Made by a program: the position numbers and the translations under genes. Positions 43,888 through 56,959 of a stretch of DNA of 64,000 bases are shown here, piece by piece; the stretch's first letter is position 1, and every line of letters starts with the position of its first letter. This DNA comes from Haliotis asinina (lineage: Eukaryota > Mollusca > Gastropoda > Lepetellida > Haliotidae): positions 23,193,118 through 23,257,117 of the forward strand of contig NC_090280.1 in assembly GCF_037392515.1 (NCBI RefSeq), read 5' to 3'. The notes under the pieces were generated by a model, which worked only from the letters and a program-made list of their open reading frames with translations, was not told the origin of the DNA and did not search any database.

Positions 43888-44004
43888 TGTCCCGTGTAAT
43901 ACCATGTTTATCAAACGAGTGAATGGTTTGGTATCTAAATCGCTTTCGCTCGTTAGATACCGATACCATTCACCAATTTCATAAATATGGTGTTACACGG
44001 GACA
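43888..44004. mobile_element. Fold-back MITE-like palindrome, copy 2
   Basis: TGTCCCGTGTAATACC to GGTGTTACACGGGACA; outer arms match slightly better than in copy 1. Confidence 0.75.
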
Positions 44005-44694
44005 CACTCCCGTATTTTATTAATTACCCACCCAGCATTAGCAAAATAATATCGAGCAAAGTACTTCTTTACTGGGAATTCCACTAGTGTGATGACACTA
44101 AGCTTTCCGAGAGTCAAGCAAGGTCTTATGCTATTGTGACCGAGGTATTAGCATTTTGACGTCATAACAATAAAACACTTTGACGTCATACGTACGCCAT
44201 CACGTGATGTTATTACACAATGTGTAATAACTTTCTAAAATTATCTAACAGTGATATCTACAACGGATGAGTAATAAAATGTTGATCGGTGTGCTGAGAA
44301 AGCATAAGAGTTAAATGTTTCTGATAAAACAGGTTAAAGCTATATTGATTGAAAAATTGTGTTTTCACATTATCGCTGTTGATGAAATATAACATAAGTT
44401 TCATGAAACGAAAATAAAAGGTGTTAACTTTATTAATTGAATAAAAATGTTTATGCTAAATCAGTGTTGTTAATATACTTTGATATACATCAGTTAAGCT
44501 CCTAGATCGATACCAGTACAATCCTCTGTTAAAAATGGCATCGTGGAAAACATTTCCTGTTGTTGGGTGATTAGTAAATCAAGTACTCTTGTTTTGACAG
44601 CTGAAACGTTAGCTTGTTGAGATGTTAAAATGCATCGGCTCTGTTGAAAAGTGGAGACACGTCCAGATGTGGAACTCTACCATCAGTTTGGGCT

Positions 44695-45240
44695 TCACCT
44701 GGTACCGAGGTCATTTGTTGAGGAAGATGAAGGGTGGAGAGACGTGTAGATGGGGAACTGATCCCGCAGGAGTCGTTCATAACCGTATAGGGGCAAGACA
44801 TCGTTGTTGGAAGCACGAGGTACATGACTGAAGTCATGGGATAATCTCTCTGCCATCACAGTGAGATATTCACCACATCTGTAATCACAACATTACACTT
44901 ATATTGCACTTGCCCATAGGTGCATGTATTTTTCTTTCAAGCGGTGTGTAGAGGAAATCAACTCCTATAAACCACTTCAACTATGATCATAGATTTCCAA
45001 CACTTTTTTTTAGCAAATTGTGCATCAGTTACATAGGTACAATTGCTACTTTCTCTGTCATTTCCACAGGTAATCAATGCCGGCTTATAGTCTAAGATTT
45101 CTAATGGTACGTTGAGTAAATGGTGTTTGACACAGAAGACAGCAACCGTTTATATCAAGATTTGTTCACTAGTTATTACGATGACTGACTCCAGCACTTA
45201 AGATAAAAACATGAAAACGTGTACCTGTTGTCCTGGTTCT
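44695..45240 (-). CDS. Gene 3 terminal exons
   Basis: Micro-exon 45225-45240 (ENQDN) and last exon 44695-44878: CGEYLTVMAERLS, LPLYGYERLL, QFPIYTSLHPSSSS, TGA at 44695-44697. Two 83-bp units only. Confidence 0.74.
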
Positions 45241-48200
45241 CTGCAAGTAAAACAAAACACAAACTTGTACATTTCTAAACGGATCGATTCATCCAACACT
45301 GAGTAACAGTAAAGAATTAGTCGCTCTCAGAATAGTCCATCAACATCACCAAAACCAGAACACCATAAATATGGCTATACCCATATTGGGAATCCAACCT
45401 GAGTCTGTGGCGTGAACACCTTTTCCACTGGCCTACCGACCGCTCCATTACTCAATAAAAGAATCAAAACAAACTTCACAAACTAAAATGGGAACAAAAT
45501 ATGGATATGCCCGTATACTGTTCGACGCTGCATTCAACAATATCCCAGCTAGACTACGCTTGTTTCATATATGCTGCATATAGATGATATATATGTTGTT
45601 GAAGACAGGTTCTGACCAGGCCCTGCACGTTGAGGTAATTTTTTGTTGGTTGTGGTGTGTTGGGGATTGGAGGTGGATTGAAAGTTACACTGCCTGCAAA
45701 AATGTTCATGCACTCTTTGTACCTTTCACGTCCTTGCAGACAAGAACAGTGACTGCTGCCACCACAACTGCCACAGCAGTCAGCATAACGGAGTAGACAG
45801 CTACGATGGGGACGAGGTCGTCTACGTTAGCATCACCTTCTGATATAAGACAAAGATGACACATATCTGTATTAAGTGTGATAATTCAAGTGACAATGCA
45901 GCGACGTATTTCATCATGGTGTACTTTCTAGTTCCTGTTACAGCACTGATTAACTTGATGACATAAATAATGTCAACTGACAAACTAGTATCTTCCTCTA
46001 CAAGAACTATAACGTAATAAAGTAAGTAAGCGATGAATAAGGAAGAATCATTCACCGGGATGACCATTACAGCTCTCCAGACTAGTGGATCCTTTTCCCT
46101 AACACGGCCTATCACCAATATCCAGTAGTGCTTTATGAACACTGAGAAATGTCATAACTACTCGCACATCTAGAATATCCGAGTCTATTTACAATGCTTT
46201 AACTATTCTATTATGGCTATTTCAGACTAAATAATCGGGGGTTTTGGTCTCCTTGGTTGGTTTGAGACACGACTCCCGTTCCAGGCTTCAGACACTAGAC
46301 AGTTCGAGCTACGTTTACTTGACATATCAGTACCCTATACGGCAGTTCGAGTTTCACAATCCTTACAAATCACGCTAGTTGTTAACCTTCAGACACCAAC
46401 CTTCTATTTCCTGGTAGCTCCCATCGTTTTCGTCTTCCCTGTGATACGACACCAGACTGGTAAAAGTGAACATTGAACGTGAGCATAATGAGAGGAAATT
46501 ATTAAGCTGTGACACATTCTCAGTTCATATCGCGCTCCAAGTCGTGTATAGTTCTGTCTGGTTGGTTTGTTGTTTAACGCCGCACTCAGCAATATCACAG
46601 GTATATGTCAACGGTCTGTAAATAAATGGTTCTGGACCAGATAATCCAGTGTTCAACAACATAAGCATCGATCCCGTTCATCACCTTTTACGACAAGCAT
46701 GGGTTGATGAAAACCACTTTACCACGGGTAATTACACCAATGTGGTGATGAAACATTATTCATCTTACTTGAAGATTGATGAACATACTCACCGATGACG
46801 AGCACATCCTCTCTCTGAAAGTTTAAAGTGTGTGGGAACAATTATGCATACAAACTTAAAGTATATATTTATTTCTTGCACACTGATGTTACCATTTTTT
46901 CTCCATTTAGAAGTTTAAGAGTTTAAGGGAAACTGTACATCATACGGTATGAGTTTCAGTAGAAGGTCAATCAGTGCTAACAGTTGTCACGGATTTTAAA
47001 ATGTTAAAGACCCATAGTTTTGAATGTTGACAGCTTGCAACAAGTCCAGGACTGTTTTTCAGACATTCTACATAACACTACCCCTTTAACAATTCGTATG
47101 ACCTCTTTAACGTCATCAGATTTAACTGACGTGGCGTATAACAGTGACGTCCTGCACCAACCTACTATCTCCTCGTAGCCTCCGTCTGTGTTTGCGTCAC
47201 GGGTGTATGTGACAACGCTGGTGGAAGGAAATGTAGAAAGTGGTTGGAATCAAGAATATTTACAAAAAACAATCAGCTTTCCTCAGACACAGAATCTTGC
47301 AAGGAACAAATATTGCTGTTACAGTTATATGCATGAATGTGTTCACAAAATGGGTAAGCAAGTTCTGCCTTATCGGTATTTCACGCTCTTCTAACATTTA
47401 CCTGAAAGAACGAAATCTTTTTGACACCAACAGCTCATTAGCGATGTGCCATTAATTCTGTTTGGGCTTATGCTCCACATATACTGCTACTAATAAGTGA
47501 AGTATAGCTAATCAAATCACTGTATTTCTGATTAAGTGTTTCCACAATACCCTTGACAATTAGCAGCTACTACAAAATTTTAAGTCACCTGTTTACACAT
47601 TTAGCCTTACTCACCGATTATATGTGCATCCTCTACCTGAAACAAATCCTTTTGTGTAAATAATGACATATATACAATGTTAGATGAAAAATAGAAGATA
47701 AACGAATTTCCTGTATAATTATACATCTTTGAAGTGGAAATAAATATCTTGCTATTTGTAGAACGACATGTTTGTAGAACAAATGTCAGCTGATTAACAC
47801 CAGTGTCTTGAAGCAAACACTTGGAAACTGAAGTCCATTAAACATGTAAATTTGTGCACACTGTTGATTTATATCCTCTTCAAGCATCAACTTGAAGGTT
47901 CCATACTGAACCACTTTAGAAACGCGCGTATCATATTATTATCATTCATTATGGAGGAGGCAAAACGAACAGAATCTGTCCTTGATGTAATCTGACTTTC
48001 ACAGATGAACTTGATGCACACCAAGAAATGCGTGCATTCCTGTATGGTCAAGTGACCCACCATTTGTTGGAAATCACCTTTTCACCTGCAAATCGCGTAA
48101 ACGTGCATAAAACGTGACGTTTTCACGACACATTGTCAGATCAGTCAACTGTGCACCAAAATCACACCGAAATTGTGAACTGCACCAAATTGTTGACTTT

Positions 48201-51200
48201 GGCACCACACGTGATCGAGCACATCCTGACAACCATGTGTCCAGCTCGAGATCGCCGCATTGTCTTCACTCTTTTCTAAGGAACAGGTTCAAGTCAATCT
48301 CCAGAAGAGACATTACCATTCACGGAAGAAGGGATATCGTCAGTCTCCAGACGGTACGATTGTGATTACGTCAGCTGGGACTGTGTGCGCATAAGTATTC
48401 TCTTTACTGACGAGTCCTGATCTCATCTCAGTCATGCATATACAAGGGCGACGTGGACAGCGTAACGCCCATTGTTGAGTTCAGCAGGGATGATGGAGGC
48501 GTAATGATTTGTAGCGAGTGTAGTGATGGCAGGACACACGTGCACGTCTGTCGTGGTCGAGTTACAGCTCAAATGAATACGTACTGAGAACAAGAGTCGT
48601 TCCTTTTCCCAACAGGAAGGCAGATCAACGACTTCACATTTTCCAGCAGGATGATGCAAATGATGGCCATACCCGTTACTGACACTGACTGTGAAACTTT
48701 TGAGCGCGTTTGGAAATAAATGTGACCCCCTTCAACGTTATCGCTAATTCATGTTTGCACTAAACTGAGAATGACTAATTTTGATTTTACTCGTGTTTCA
48801 ATCTTGTTTGACGACTTCGGTTTCAACAAGGACAAGTTCTTTTCTTCGTTTATCACGGAGATTCAAGGTCTTATCCCAGTGATGCGTTTTTAAAGTAGTT
48901 CAGTATACTTTCACCGCCTTCTCTTATAATCTATCCTCTCTGTCAAACTCTTCCTTAAAGGCCTGGCTCAAATTCCATCTCCCCACAACAGACATGGCCT
49001 TCTTCCTTGATGAATACCAATTGTCACCATCAAGGACACTTTTACATTTAGTCAAGATACACCACAGACACGTTACAAATCACACCTGGAGAGAATCAGT
49101 TAATATAGGTAGGACAAAATGATCATTTCGTCGAAAATGTATCACATGTCAGTATGAAGTGAAATAATTATTAGCTAACTCTTTACTGAGTATGTGTGGC
49201 AATAGACATCAGACGCGACATACCAAAGTATTGTTGTATCTTCTGCAGACAAAGAAGAGGCATGAAATCAATACTTATTACTATTGCTTAACATTTCTAT
49301 AGGTGTATATATGTATATGAGTTGTTGGGTAAAACGTTTTAAAGTACTACTCTGGTAAATATCTGACGTGCCCTTTTCCCCGCTCCCCACTACCCTCTCC
49401 CACTACCCTCTCTAGTGACGATGCACTCAACACGTACACATACACACGCACACGCACACGCACACGCACACACTCAACACGCTATTAAGTGAGATCGGTA
49501 TACGTAATTACTGAACCAAAGTGCAAAGGAAGTGTTTGTGAGAGAGACCACTTCACGTCACTCTCGAGTTCTAGTCATTCACTGTCACATCACACAGTAT
49601 TACCTCCACGTCTCTGTTTTCTACAAACAACAACTATGACGACAACGGCGATGACCACGATCAGGATGGAGGAGACAGCAGTCACTGGGACGATGGAAAC
49701 GACACCAGATTCATTAAGCTCACGTGCTGAAACATTTAATATGGACAATATTCAGTTTAGCATTGTATAATCCTGTTTACTTTACAGAAACAAATAACAT
49801 CCAAGATATGTTGCTTTATTTAAGGTACATGATGTGATTACAAAATACAAGAGATATAATTTATACCAGGATTACAGATATAACCAGTGCTGCACCGTAT
49901 CTGCGAATTTGAGTGGGTGGGTGAGTGAGTGAGTAAATGAGTGGAGTTTTATGCCCCAGTAATACTTATACCCCAGTAACATCAAGCCTCTTAAGAAGAT
50001 TTTAATTAGGTTAACGACATGTCAACTGGGTTGACCCTTCCGATGTTCATCTGAAATAACACTTTCCAACTGCAATACAACCAGTTGCGTTCTCGATACA
50101 ACACCAATCAATCCATTTTCACACACGGATCCAATAATAATGGTCAAGTTGCCAGTGCTACTGTCATTGCATCCAAGACTGTCGCCTCTAGAATTCCCGA
50201 CAATCGTTCCATTTTCACTGCTGATGCCAAAGCTATCTTCACAGGTATTATATTATATTAAACAGCAGAACCATTCTAAGAACTTCATCGTTTTTACACT
50301 CAACCAGCCAGTGAGCCAGTCAGTGAGCCAGTCAGTCACTCACTCAGTCAGTCACTCAGTCAGTCATATCATCACATTAATAGTCAAGATTGACCTCCTG
50401 AGCCATATTGCTAGTTTGTATAATACCTGTTCAGAATGTCTGTGTGTTTTGAGAAATTTGAAGGGAGTAAAAACTTAAAAGTCATTATATAACTGATTCA
50501 AATGTAATCTTGAATTTTACATATTCTGCGACGAAATATGTTTCCGGAATCTGTGGAGGCCTTACTGAAGATCTCTAGTGTCAGGCTGCGTGATGCATTC
50601 CCATGGCTGTTGTTGACGTGACACATGTACTGTCCAGATACAGACATATCTACAGCTGGTATAGACAACACAGCCTTCCTGTGTCCTGTAATCGCCATCT
50701 GTCTGGATGTGTCCCACCAGGTTACAGTGCAGGCAGGGTTACAGTCAACGGAACATCTCACTGTTACAGGTTTCCCTTCTTCTACCTCCAGCTTGTCCCT
50801 TGTGCCATCAAACTGTATCTGGTCAGGTCCATCTGCAAAGCATGTGAGATGAGAAATAACAATTTGTTAACTTGATATTTTTTCTATCATACCAATACCA
50901 GCATATATCAATTTCACTTGAATTGATTTTTCATCAACTTTCGGTTTAGAGTTTTTATTTTTTTCTCATGCCAATTCTACTTTTAGTGCTGATCACATCT
51001 ACATCTGCTAGCCTTGTCGAGTCAAGGCTCACCAATATAAGACTCCCAGTTTCAAAGATCTTACTGTTGTCACGAATCATTACATTCAAATGCAAACGAC
51101 GACACATTACGCATAATCTGTTTTTGTTCCTATAAGTCATACGTGTACGTATCCGTCAGGTATTCCGACTGGATGGTCGACCGCGAGCGGGAGTTTCCCG

Positions 51201-54123
51201 CTCGGCGGGAACGTCCAATGTTTCCTTTGTACGAGCTGGGCAGCCGCTCAACTGAGATTTTGTTAACAGCTGGATTCTCCGATCACCTGTATTTTGTGTG
51301 TACACGCCCAATATTGTCATCGGTATGCTCCGCGTGACCAACGTTGACAATTCGATTCATGTATTATCTTGACGTTCCTGTATATCTCATCTGATGCCCT
51401 TACGATTATATCTCTAATTATCAGTGCTTGTATCAGACATTGTCAGCGTTTCATGCATTTCACCATATTCTTAAGTGTAAACCCAATGTTGTCACTATTT
51501 TAAAAAGAAGCGTTTTGAGGACAAAAGACCCATGAGTGAGTGAGTGATTGAGTTGAGTGTTACGCCGCACTCAGCAATCTTCCAGCTATATAGCAGTGGT
51601 CTATAAATAAGGTAACCAGTTAAAACCCCCTTCGTTTAGTGAACGCCCACCACTCAGCAATGTTTCCTTGAAATGCCGTGAACATTTAGCCCCGTGGTTG
51701 GTATTGAGTCTCCTGTCTTCCGTATTTTCCTGATGTTTTACATAACCTTCTTTTGACCTTTGTCCGTCACCGTACATTTACATTCTCTGAAATCTGCATG
51801 TTTGACGATAGAATTGCGAACCCGAGGAACATAAATTGGCGCTTTCCGTAACCCGATTCAATCTGATTCAGTACATGTTAAGTATTGTTAGTTTTGTGTT
51901 GATCTTTTGTATTTGTGCTGAGTGGTCCATGCCCGATTTTGCTCATTCAAAACATATGTTCAGGTGAGCAACAATGACATGACATAATTTTAAAGTGTTC
52001 GTGTATATTGGACATAACACCTGACACCGCTTGCCTTTGGAGCTGAAAACCCTCACCACAGATTCTGGCTGTGTTCTCTTCCAAAAGTTCTAAATCAACG
52101 GACGCCAGTAATGCCTTTTTGTTAGCGCTATGAGTAAACATGGTGTGGAGTTTGGAGCTATATATGTATATTGACACATTATTATGTTGCTGTCATTAAG
52201 TCCCATCCAAACCACAAAGATACTATCATAATAATGATTCAGGACATAACGGTTCTATGTAAGTTTCATACTAAGTTGCGTAGATATGTGAGGTTCCTGT
52301 ACCGTAAACAAGGGTACGTTCTTACTCACAGAGGACATCCAGTACATGTCGGTGACTCCAGTCAGACTCCAGCCCCTCCTCCACAGCCTGGCAACTGTAG
52401 GTGTCTCCCTGGTTCTCTCTGGTGACGTGGGGTATTGTCATTTCATCTCCACCTGTAGGAGACTCATCACCAGATTCTAGCAGGGCTATGTCCCTCCTCC
52501 AGATGTAGGTCATGGTCAGTGGGGGATGGTCCGGGGGTAGACTCCGGGAGGAGGAGGAGCATGTGAGGGTGACATACTCACCTGATACAAGTGAGGCAGG
52601 TCCGGAGATAGTAGGTGTGGTTGGTCTCTCTGTGAAAAAAAAATATAACAAATGATCCGAGATCTTAACACCAATGCCAATAAACATGGTTTTACTAAAT
52701 GTGTGGTTGGCCTGTCTGTGAAAAACATTTTAGAATATGAATTCACTGAGACATAATAAACTGAATGAACTAAATGCTCTGACACTTTTATTAATGAAGT
52801 ATTCACCTTTATTGTCAATTAAATAAGCGCTAGCGAGATGCTAATACTCCTAACCGATTTGTTGATTAATGCACTACACAACTACTTTCCCCTTGGTCAG
52901 ATGAATAAATCATTTGCCCGGAGAGAGATGGGTTGCTGGATTGATCCCAAGGTGCGTCGCAAAAATGACGTTAGATATGCTAGTTGTTGTTACCCTGACT
53001 GGCGCTTGGGATCATTGTAACAAGACAGGTGGATTCAGACTGTTGTTTTTAACACCGCGCTCAACAACATTCGAGCTATATAGCGGAGATCTGTAAATAA
53101 TCGAGTCTGGGCCAGACAATCCAGTGATCAACATCATAAGCATACATTTACGCAGTTTGGGGTACGATGACATGTGTCAACCATGTCAAGGAGCCTGACT
53201 GTCCTACCAGTTGATCCCAAGGTGCGTCGCAAATGACGTTAGGTATGCTAGTTTTTGTTACCCTGACTGGCGCTTGGGATTACAGCAACAAGACAAGTGG
53301 ATTCGGACTGTTGTTTTTAACACCGCGCTTAAGAACATTAGAGCTATATCTTAATACTCCAAACCGTTTTGTTGATTACGTATGATAGTTACCAAACAAC
53401 TACTGGCTGAATCGCGTTAAGCGTATTTTCCAGAGAGAGGCATTGAAAGATGCAAGACTAATCGCTTCGGATACACTTATACATGTTAACCTGCGATAAA
53501 GCTTCTTCTCGGCAGGTACAGAAGAACCAGCGTTTCTCTGAAATAGTTGACATACACACCATACACACTTGCACACACGCAAGCACACACACATTAACAC
53601 AAACATTCCCTCCAGACTCATGTCACCATATCCGATAATTTCCTCTCACCTAAGCTTTCACTATTGGTAATACAAGGTTGAACAACTGTTCATTCATGTT
53701 GGAGATGCATTAAGACAGTTAAGCTTCATTCTTCATATACTACTCACGTGCCACAACGAGGACCTGTCTACACCCAGTAACTTTCTGTCCATTGCTTCCC
53801 TGACAGTAGTAAGTACCAGCGTCCTGTACAGTGACATTGTAGATGGTAAACCTCAGCTGTCCGGTCTGTGATGGTGAGTCCTTCCCGGTGTATCTGTTCC
53901 TGGTCCTACTGAGTACCACTACACGGTGTGACAAGGGGTGAACCAGTAACAGTCTCACAGATACCGAAACATCCACCCATACATAATATGTAAAGCTGAC
54001 ACTGTCTGGTTTCATGGTCATGGTAACATCTTCACCAACACGTGTAACAGTGTATGGGTATCCAGTTATCATGGAGGCAAGAGCAGTATACGAAAAAGTA
54101 ATTAGAATCAGATACATAGCCAT
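44695..54123 (-). CDS. Gene 3: Ig-superfamily receptor with fused signal/V exon
   Basis: Third complete member. Exons: fused signal plus D1 53748-54123, D2 52330-52629, D3 50566-50832, TM1 49604-49726, 22-nt 47615-47636, 56-nt 47162-47217, 22-nt 46793-46814, 56-nt 46401-46456, TM2 45723-45839 (optional), 16-nt 45225-45240, last 44695-44878. Without TM2 the sum is 1422 nt, 473 residues, no internal stop. It differs from genes 1 and 2 by the missing first intron. Tail tyrosines Y-E-E-I, Y-Q-E-I, Y-L-T-V and Y-E-R-L are all kept. Same inferred role as its paralogues. Confidence 0.75.
45386..45450 (-). repeat. tRNA-derived SINE head in gene 3 intron
   Basis: Same insertion as in genes 1, 2 and 4; the B box is diverged here (GGTTGGATTCCC on the minus strand). 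Confidence 0.55.
45723..45839 (-). CDS. Gene 3 second transmembrane exon TM2
   Basis: 117 nt, phase 1 to 1. EGDANVDDLVPIVAVYSVML, Ala/Val-rich run, LVCKDVK. Confidence 0.65.
46401..46814 (-). CDS. Gene 3 tyrosine cassette B
   Basis: Micro-exon 46793-46814 (ERGCARH) plus exon 46401-46456 (RLVSYHREDENDGSYQEIE). Confidence 0.68.
46563..46735 (+). repeat. Partial dispersed SINE-like repeat
   Basis: TTGTTTAACGCCGCACTCAG to ACCACGGGTAATTACACC. Confidence 0.6.
47162..47636 (-). CDS. Gene 3 tyrosine cassette A
   Basis: Micro-exon 47615-47636 (GRGCTYN) plus exon 47162-47217 (RVVTYTRDANTDGGYEEIV). Confidence 0.68.
47640..49600. other. Gene 3 intron TM1 to cassette A
   Basis: Duplicated intron; no further exon recognised. 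Contains the CACGCACACG microsatellite 49436-49480. Confidence 0.45.
49604..49726 (-). CDS. Gene 3 transmembrane exon TM1
   Basis: 123 nt, phase 1 to 1. RELNESGVVS, helix VPVTAVSSILIVVIAVVVIV, CRKQRRG. The helix cysteine of genes 1 and 2 is serine here. Confidence 0.82.
50566..50832 (-). CDS. Gene 3 third Ig domain exon (D3)
   Basis: 267 nt, phase 1 to 1. GPDQIQFDG start, VTVRC, extra CNPAC, VTWWDTSRQMAI, QYMCHVNN, SLTLEIF. Confidence 0.85.
52330..52629 (-). CDS. Gene 3 second Ig domain exon (D2)
   Basis: 300 nt, phase 1 to 1. YVTLTC, TYIWRRD, GDEMTI, TYSCQAVEEG, HVLDVLC. A short duplicate of its acceptor and first codons (GACAGGCCAACCACAC on the minus strand) lies 80 bp upstream at 52702-52722. 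Confidence 0.85.
53044..53200 (+). repeat. Partial dispersed SINE-like repeat with a local duplication
   Basis: Repeat core from TTTTTAACACCGCGCTCAAC; a block starting TTGATCCCAAGGTGCGTCGC is present twice (52942 and 53212), so ~270 bp was tandemly duplicated. Confidence 0.55.
53748..54123 (-). CDS. Gene 3 fused signal peptide and V-like Ig exon
   Basis: One exon of 376 nt starting ATG at 54123: MAMYLILITFSYTALAS then the V-like domain beginning MITGYPYTVTRVG. In gene 2 the TFSYTA-coding bases are intron 3' end (acceptor TATACAG); here CAG has become CTG and about 150 bp with the old donor are missing, leaving an open hydrophobic leader. V domain: DAGTYYC, VTGCRQVLV, TYYVWVD, no B-strand Cys. 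The frame is open further upstream to MFIRKYC at 54212, so the start is not certain. Confidence 0.72.
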
Positions 54124-54334
54124 TACTATGGTGAGCAGAAACTGACAGATGCAGTGTCTGATATAATGCGTCGCATAATGTAGGTTCACTGGACAATATT
54201 TCCTTATAAACATTTCCCGGTGAACCTTACGTTGTGCTACGATATTGTCCTGTGAATAATATATGTTGTTGTTGTTTTTTGTGAATATGTCCCCCATCAA
54301 GGCCCACATGGGTACAATGTGTGAAGCCCATTTC

Positions 54335-54590
54335 TGGTGATCACCCACTCATTCAACCACAGATTCACACACTCACCAAATTACCAACTCACTCATTCGC
54401 CTACCCACTCACTCACTCACTCATCCACTTACCTATTCGCACACTTCCTCGACCACTGATTTACCCTCCCACTCACTCGCTCACCGACTCACCAACTTGT
54501 TTTCACACACTCACTCACCCACTGATTCAGCCTTTCAAAAATCAATTCTCCCATTCACTCTCTGATTCACCAATCACCTTTCACTGCACT
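54335..54590 (+). repeat. CTCACCCA-type microsatellite upstream of gene 3
   Basis: Interrupted CACTCACTCA repeats starting about 210 bp upstream of the gene 3 start; longer than the gene 2 counterpart. Confidence 0.75.
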
Positions 54591-55384
54591 GCTTGTACTG
54601 AAAAGTACTGTGTTTGAGTCGGGCTATGGCTACAAGTGATACCTATTTAAAACATTGATAATCTGTCCACAAATCTGACATGACGTGAAAACACAAACAA
54701 ATGAACTTGGTACACATACCTAGCATAATTGATCCCTTTTAGGGGATTACACCCGGACATGAATGTTTTTAGGTTTCCATGTCCTTAGCAGATCACCCAA
54801 ACGTTTGCTTTATCAAACGTGGTACACATAGTCGCTATGTTCACCATGATTCCTAGATGTGTCTTTCGGGTGTTGCACCAGTGTGTGAAATTTGTTTGTT
54901 ATTTTTTCTTTGTTTGTTTGTTTGGTTGGTTGGTGTTTTTTTTTTCTTTGTTTCCATGACAAGACGTTTGACATTGAAATTGGAGCAGAACCTTAAAACT
55001 GTTCACTATTACTTCACCAAACTTGGCATATGGATAGGTCTGGTGGTATAGTGACGCCCTCTTTTAGGTTTGGATTTCTGAATAAAATATTTTTGGCGTT
55101 TAGATGGCAACAAGTTCGACCTCGACTGACTTTGGTGATGGTGTTCTTTCTAGGAGAAAAAACTGTAAAACCTTACAAGCCTTCCAATCTGCCATATACA
55201 CACGAAAACACTGGCATACAGTTGCGGGGGATATTGATGACTTTTGTCTTAAGGGTTTGTTCCTATTGACAGCAGGGTAATTATTTAGTGGGATATTTAA
55301 GCTACACAACTCAAGGAATATACAAATATTCCGTATAAACCTCGTTGCAAAATGCCTGCAATATTTGTGATCATATTCTGTCCT

Positions 55385-55465
55385 TCACCTGATGAAGGGG
55401 AAGGAAGTAGCCGACAAACGTCGTGTTGTAAATAATAAAGACGTTGTAAATCCATACACGATGCA
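55385..55465 (+). mobile_element. Penelope-like element 3' remnant, second copy
   Basis: CACCTGATGAAGGGG, then ACGTCGTGTTGTAAATAATA, then GACGTTGTAAATCCATACAC. Better match to the hammerhead-like pattern than 36530-36625. Partial and old. Confidence 0.42.
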
Positions 55466-56231
55466 GTGGTTTCTCAGAAAGCTTCTCCACAGTGACCAAC
55501 TCTTGGTAGACTTGGTGAAGAACTTCACTTGATGTACATCACATCGCTGTACTGTCGAGCAGTACATCACCATCAACAAAACCTTCAAACTTCAAACCTT
55601 GGCACACAGAGAATAGCTGTGGAATTCCTTGTTTTCGTTATGAGTCTTGACATGCATCATCGGAGGATCATCACATAAATAAATATGTGCAAAAGTACAC
55701 AATAAGATTCTACCATGAAGAGCCTCCACATTAATCAAAACCCGGCCTACTGAATTGATTGGCATACACAAAGGATTAAGAGATTTAGAAGCGTTAGAAT
55801 GGAAAATTCTAAAACAGTGAATCAACATGTTTGAAAGGTATTTTTGACTAATAAGAATAAAGGAAACAGCTATTTGTGCTGCACTGCAACATGGCCGTTA
55901 CAGACGTAAATCGGTGATTTATGGATTAAGCATGTGCCAGAGTGAGTGAATGTGTTGCAATATGGAAAGATGACATTGAAAACTCTGTATCTGAAAAAGT
56001 TAATACGGCTTCTACAGGTACAGTTAAGTTCTATCTGAAGTGTTGCCAAAAAAACATTAACAAGCTGTAACCCTAAATTATTTGGGAAACATTTTCAACT
56101 AATATCACAATTGTTGATAAATTGGCATGAAAAAAGGTATAAGCAATATGCTTCGAAATATCAAAATATTACACAGACAAGTCGAAAACACTGCGAGTGA
56201 GTAGTTGGTTACGTTGCTGTTTACACATAAC

Positions 56232-56540
56232 AACATTCCATATCTATGGAGCCGATCTGTAAATAATCGAGTCTGGACCAGACAACCCGGTGATCAGCAT
56301 CATGAGCATACATATACGCAATTGGGATACGATGACATGTGTCAACCAAGTCAGAGAGCTTCCCGATCCCGTTAGTCGTCTCGTACGACAAGCAGTGGAC
56401 AATGAAGACCAATTCCCGCCCTGATCTTCACATGTATACTGCCATCTTTAACTCCACAAAAGCACACGCATGCACACGCATGCACACGCATGCACACGCA
56501 TGCACACGCATGCACACGCACGTTTACACACACATGTTTA
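56232..56540 (+). repeat. SINE-like repeat followed by a GCACACGCAT decamer array
   Basis: SINE-like core 56232-56440, then about six tandem copies of the 10-mer GCACACGCAT at 56461-56520. Alternating purine-pyrimidine with GCATGC palindromes. Shorter forms at 34150 and 38238. Confidence 0.75.
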
Positions 56541-56610
56541 TATATGGTTAATTACGTTTTAGTTTAGTCGCATTCATTTAGTGATTTACCGTTCTGTTAA
56601 CTCCACTCTC

Positions 56611-56959
56611 ATGCTACAACGGGGACATGTCTACATCCAGTAACTTCCTGTCCATTGTTTCCTTGACAGTAGTAAGTACCAGCGTCATGTACAGTAACAT
56701 TGTAGATGGTAAACCTCATCTGTCCGGTCTGTGATGGTGAGTCCTCTCCGGTGTATGTGATCCTTGTCCTGTAGCCGACTACTGTTGAGCAATTCTACAC
56801 GGTGTGCCTTGGGTTGGACCAGTAACAGTCTCTTAGATACAGAACCATTCCCCCATACATAATATAGGAAGCTGACATTTTCTGGGTTCATGGTCATGGT
56901 AACATCTTCACCAACACGTGTAACAGTGTATGGGTATCCAGTTGTCACGGAGACTAGAG
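56611..56959 (-). pseudogene. Dead V-like Ig exon upstream of gene 3
   Basis: Full-length relic of a D1 exon, 349 nt, with the same net 5-nt loss after NSS as 38342-38690. The donor GTGAGT has become GAGAGT. An acceptor TGCAG is still present and the 5' part (ALVSVTTGYPYTVTRVG) still reads well. Confidence 0.75.
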
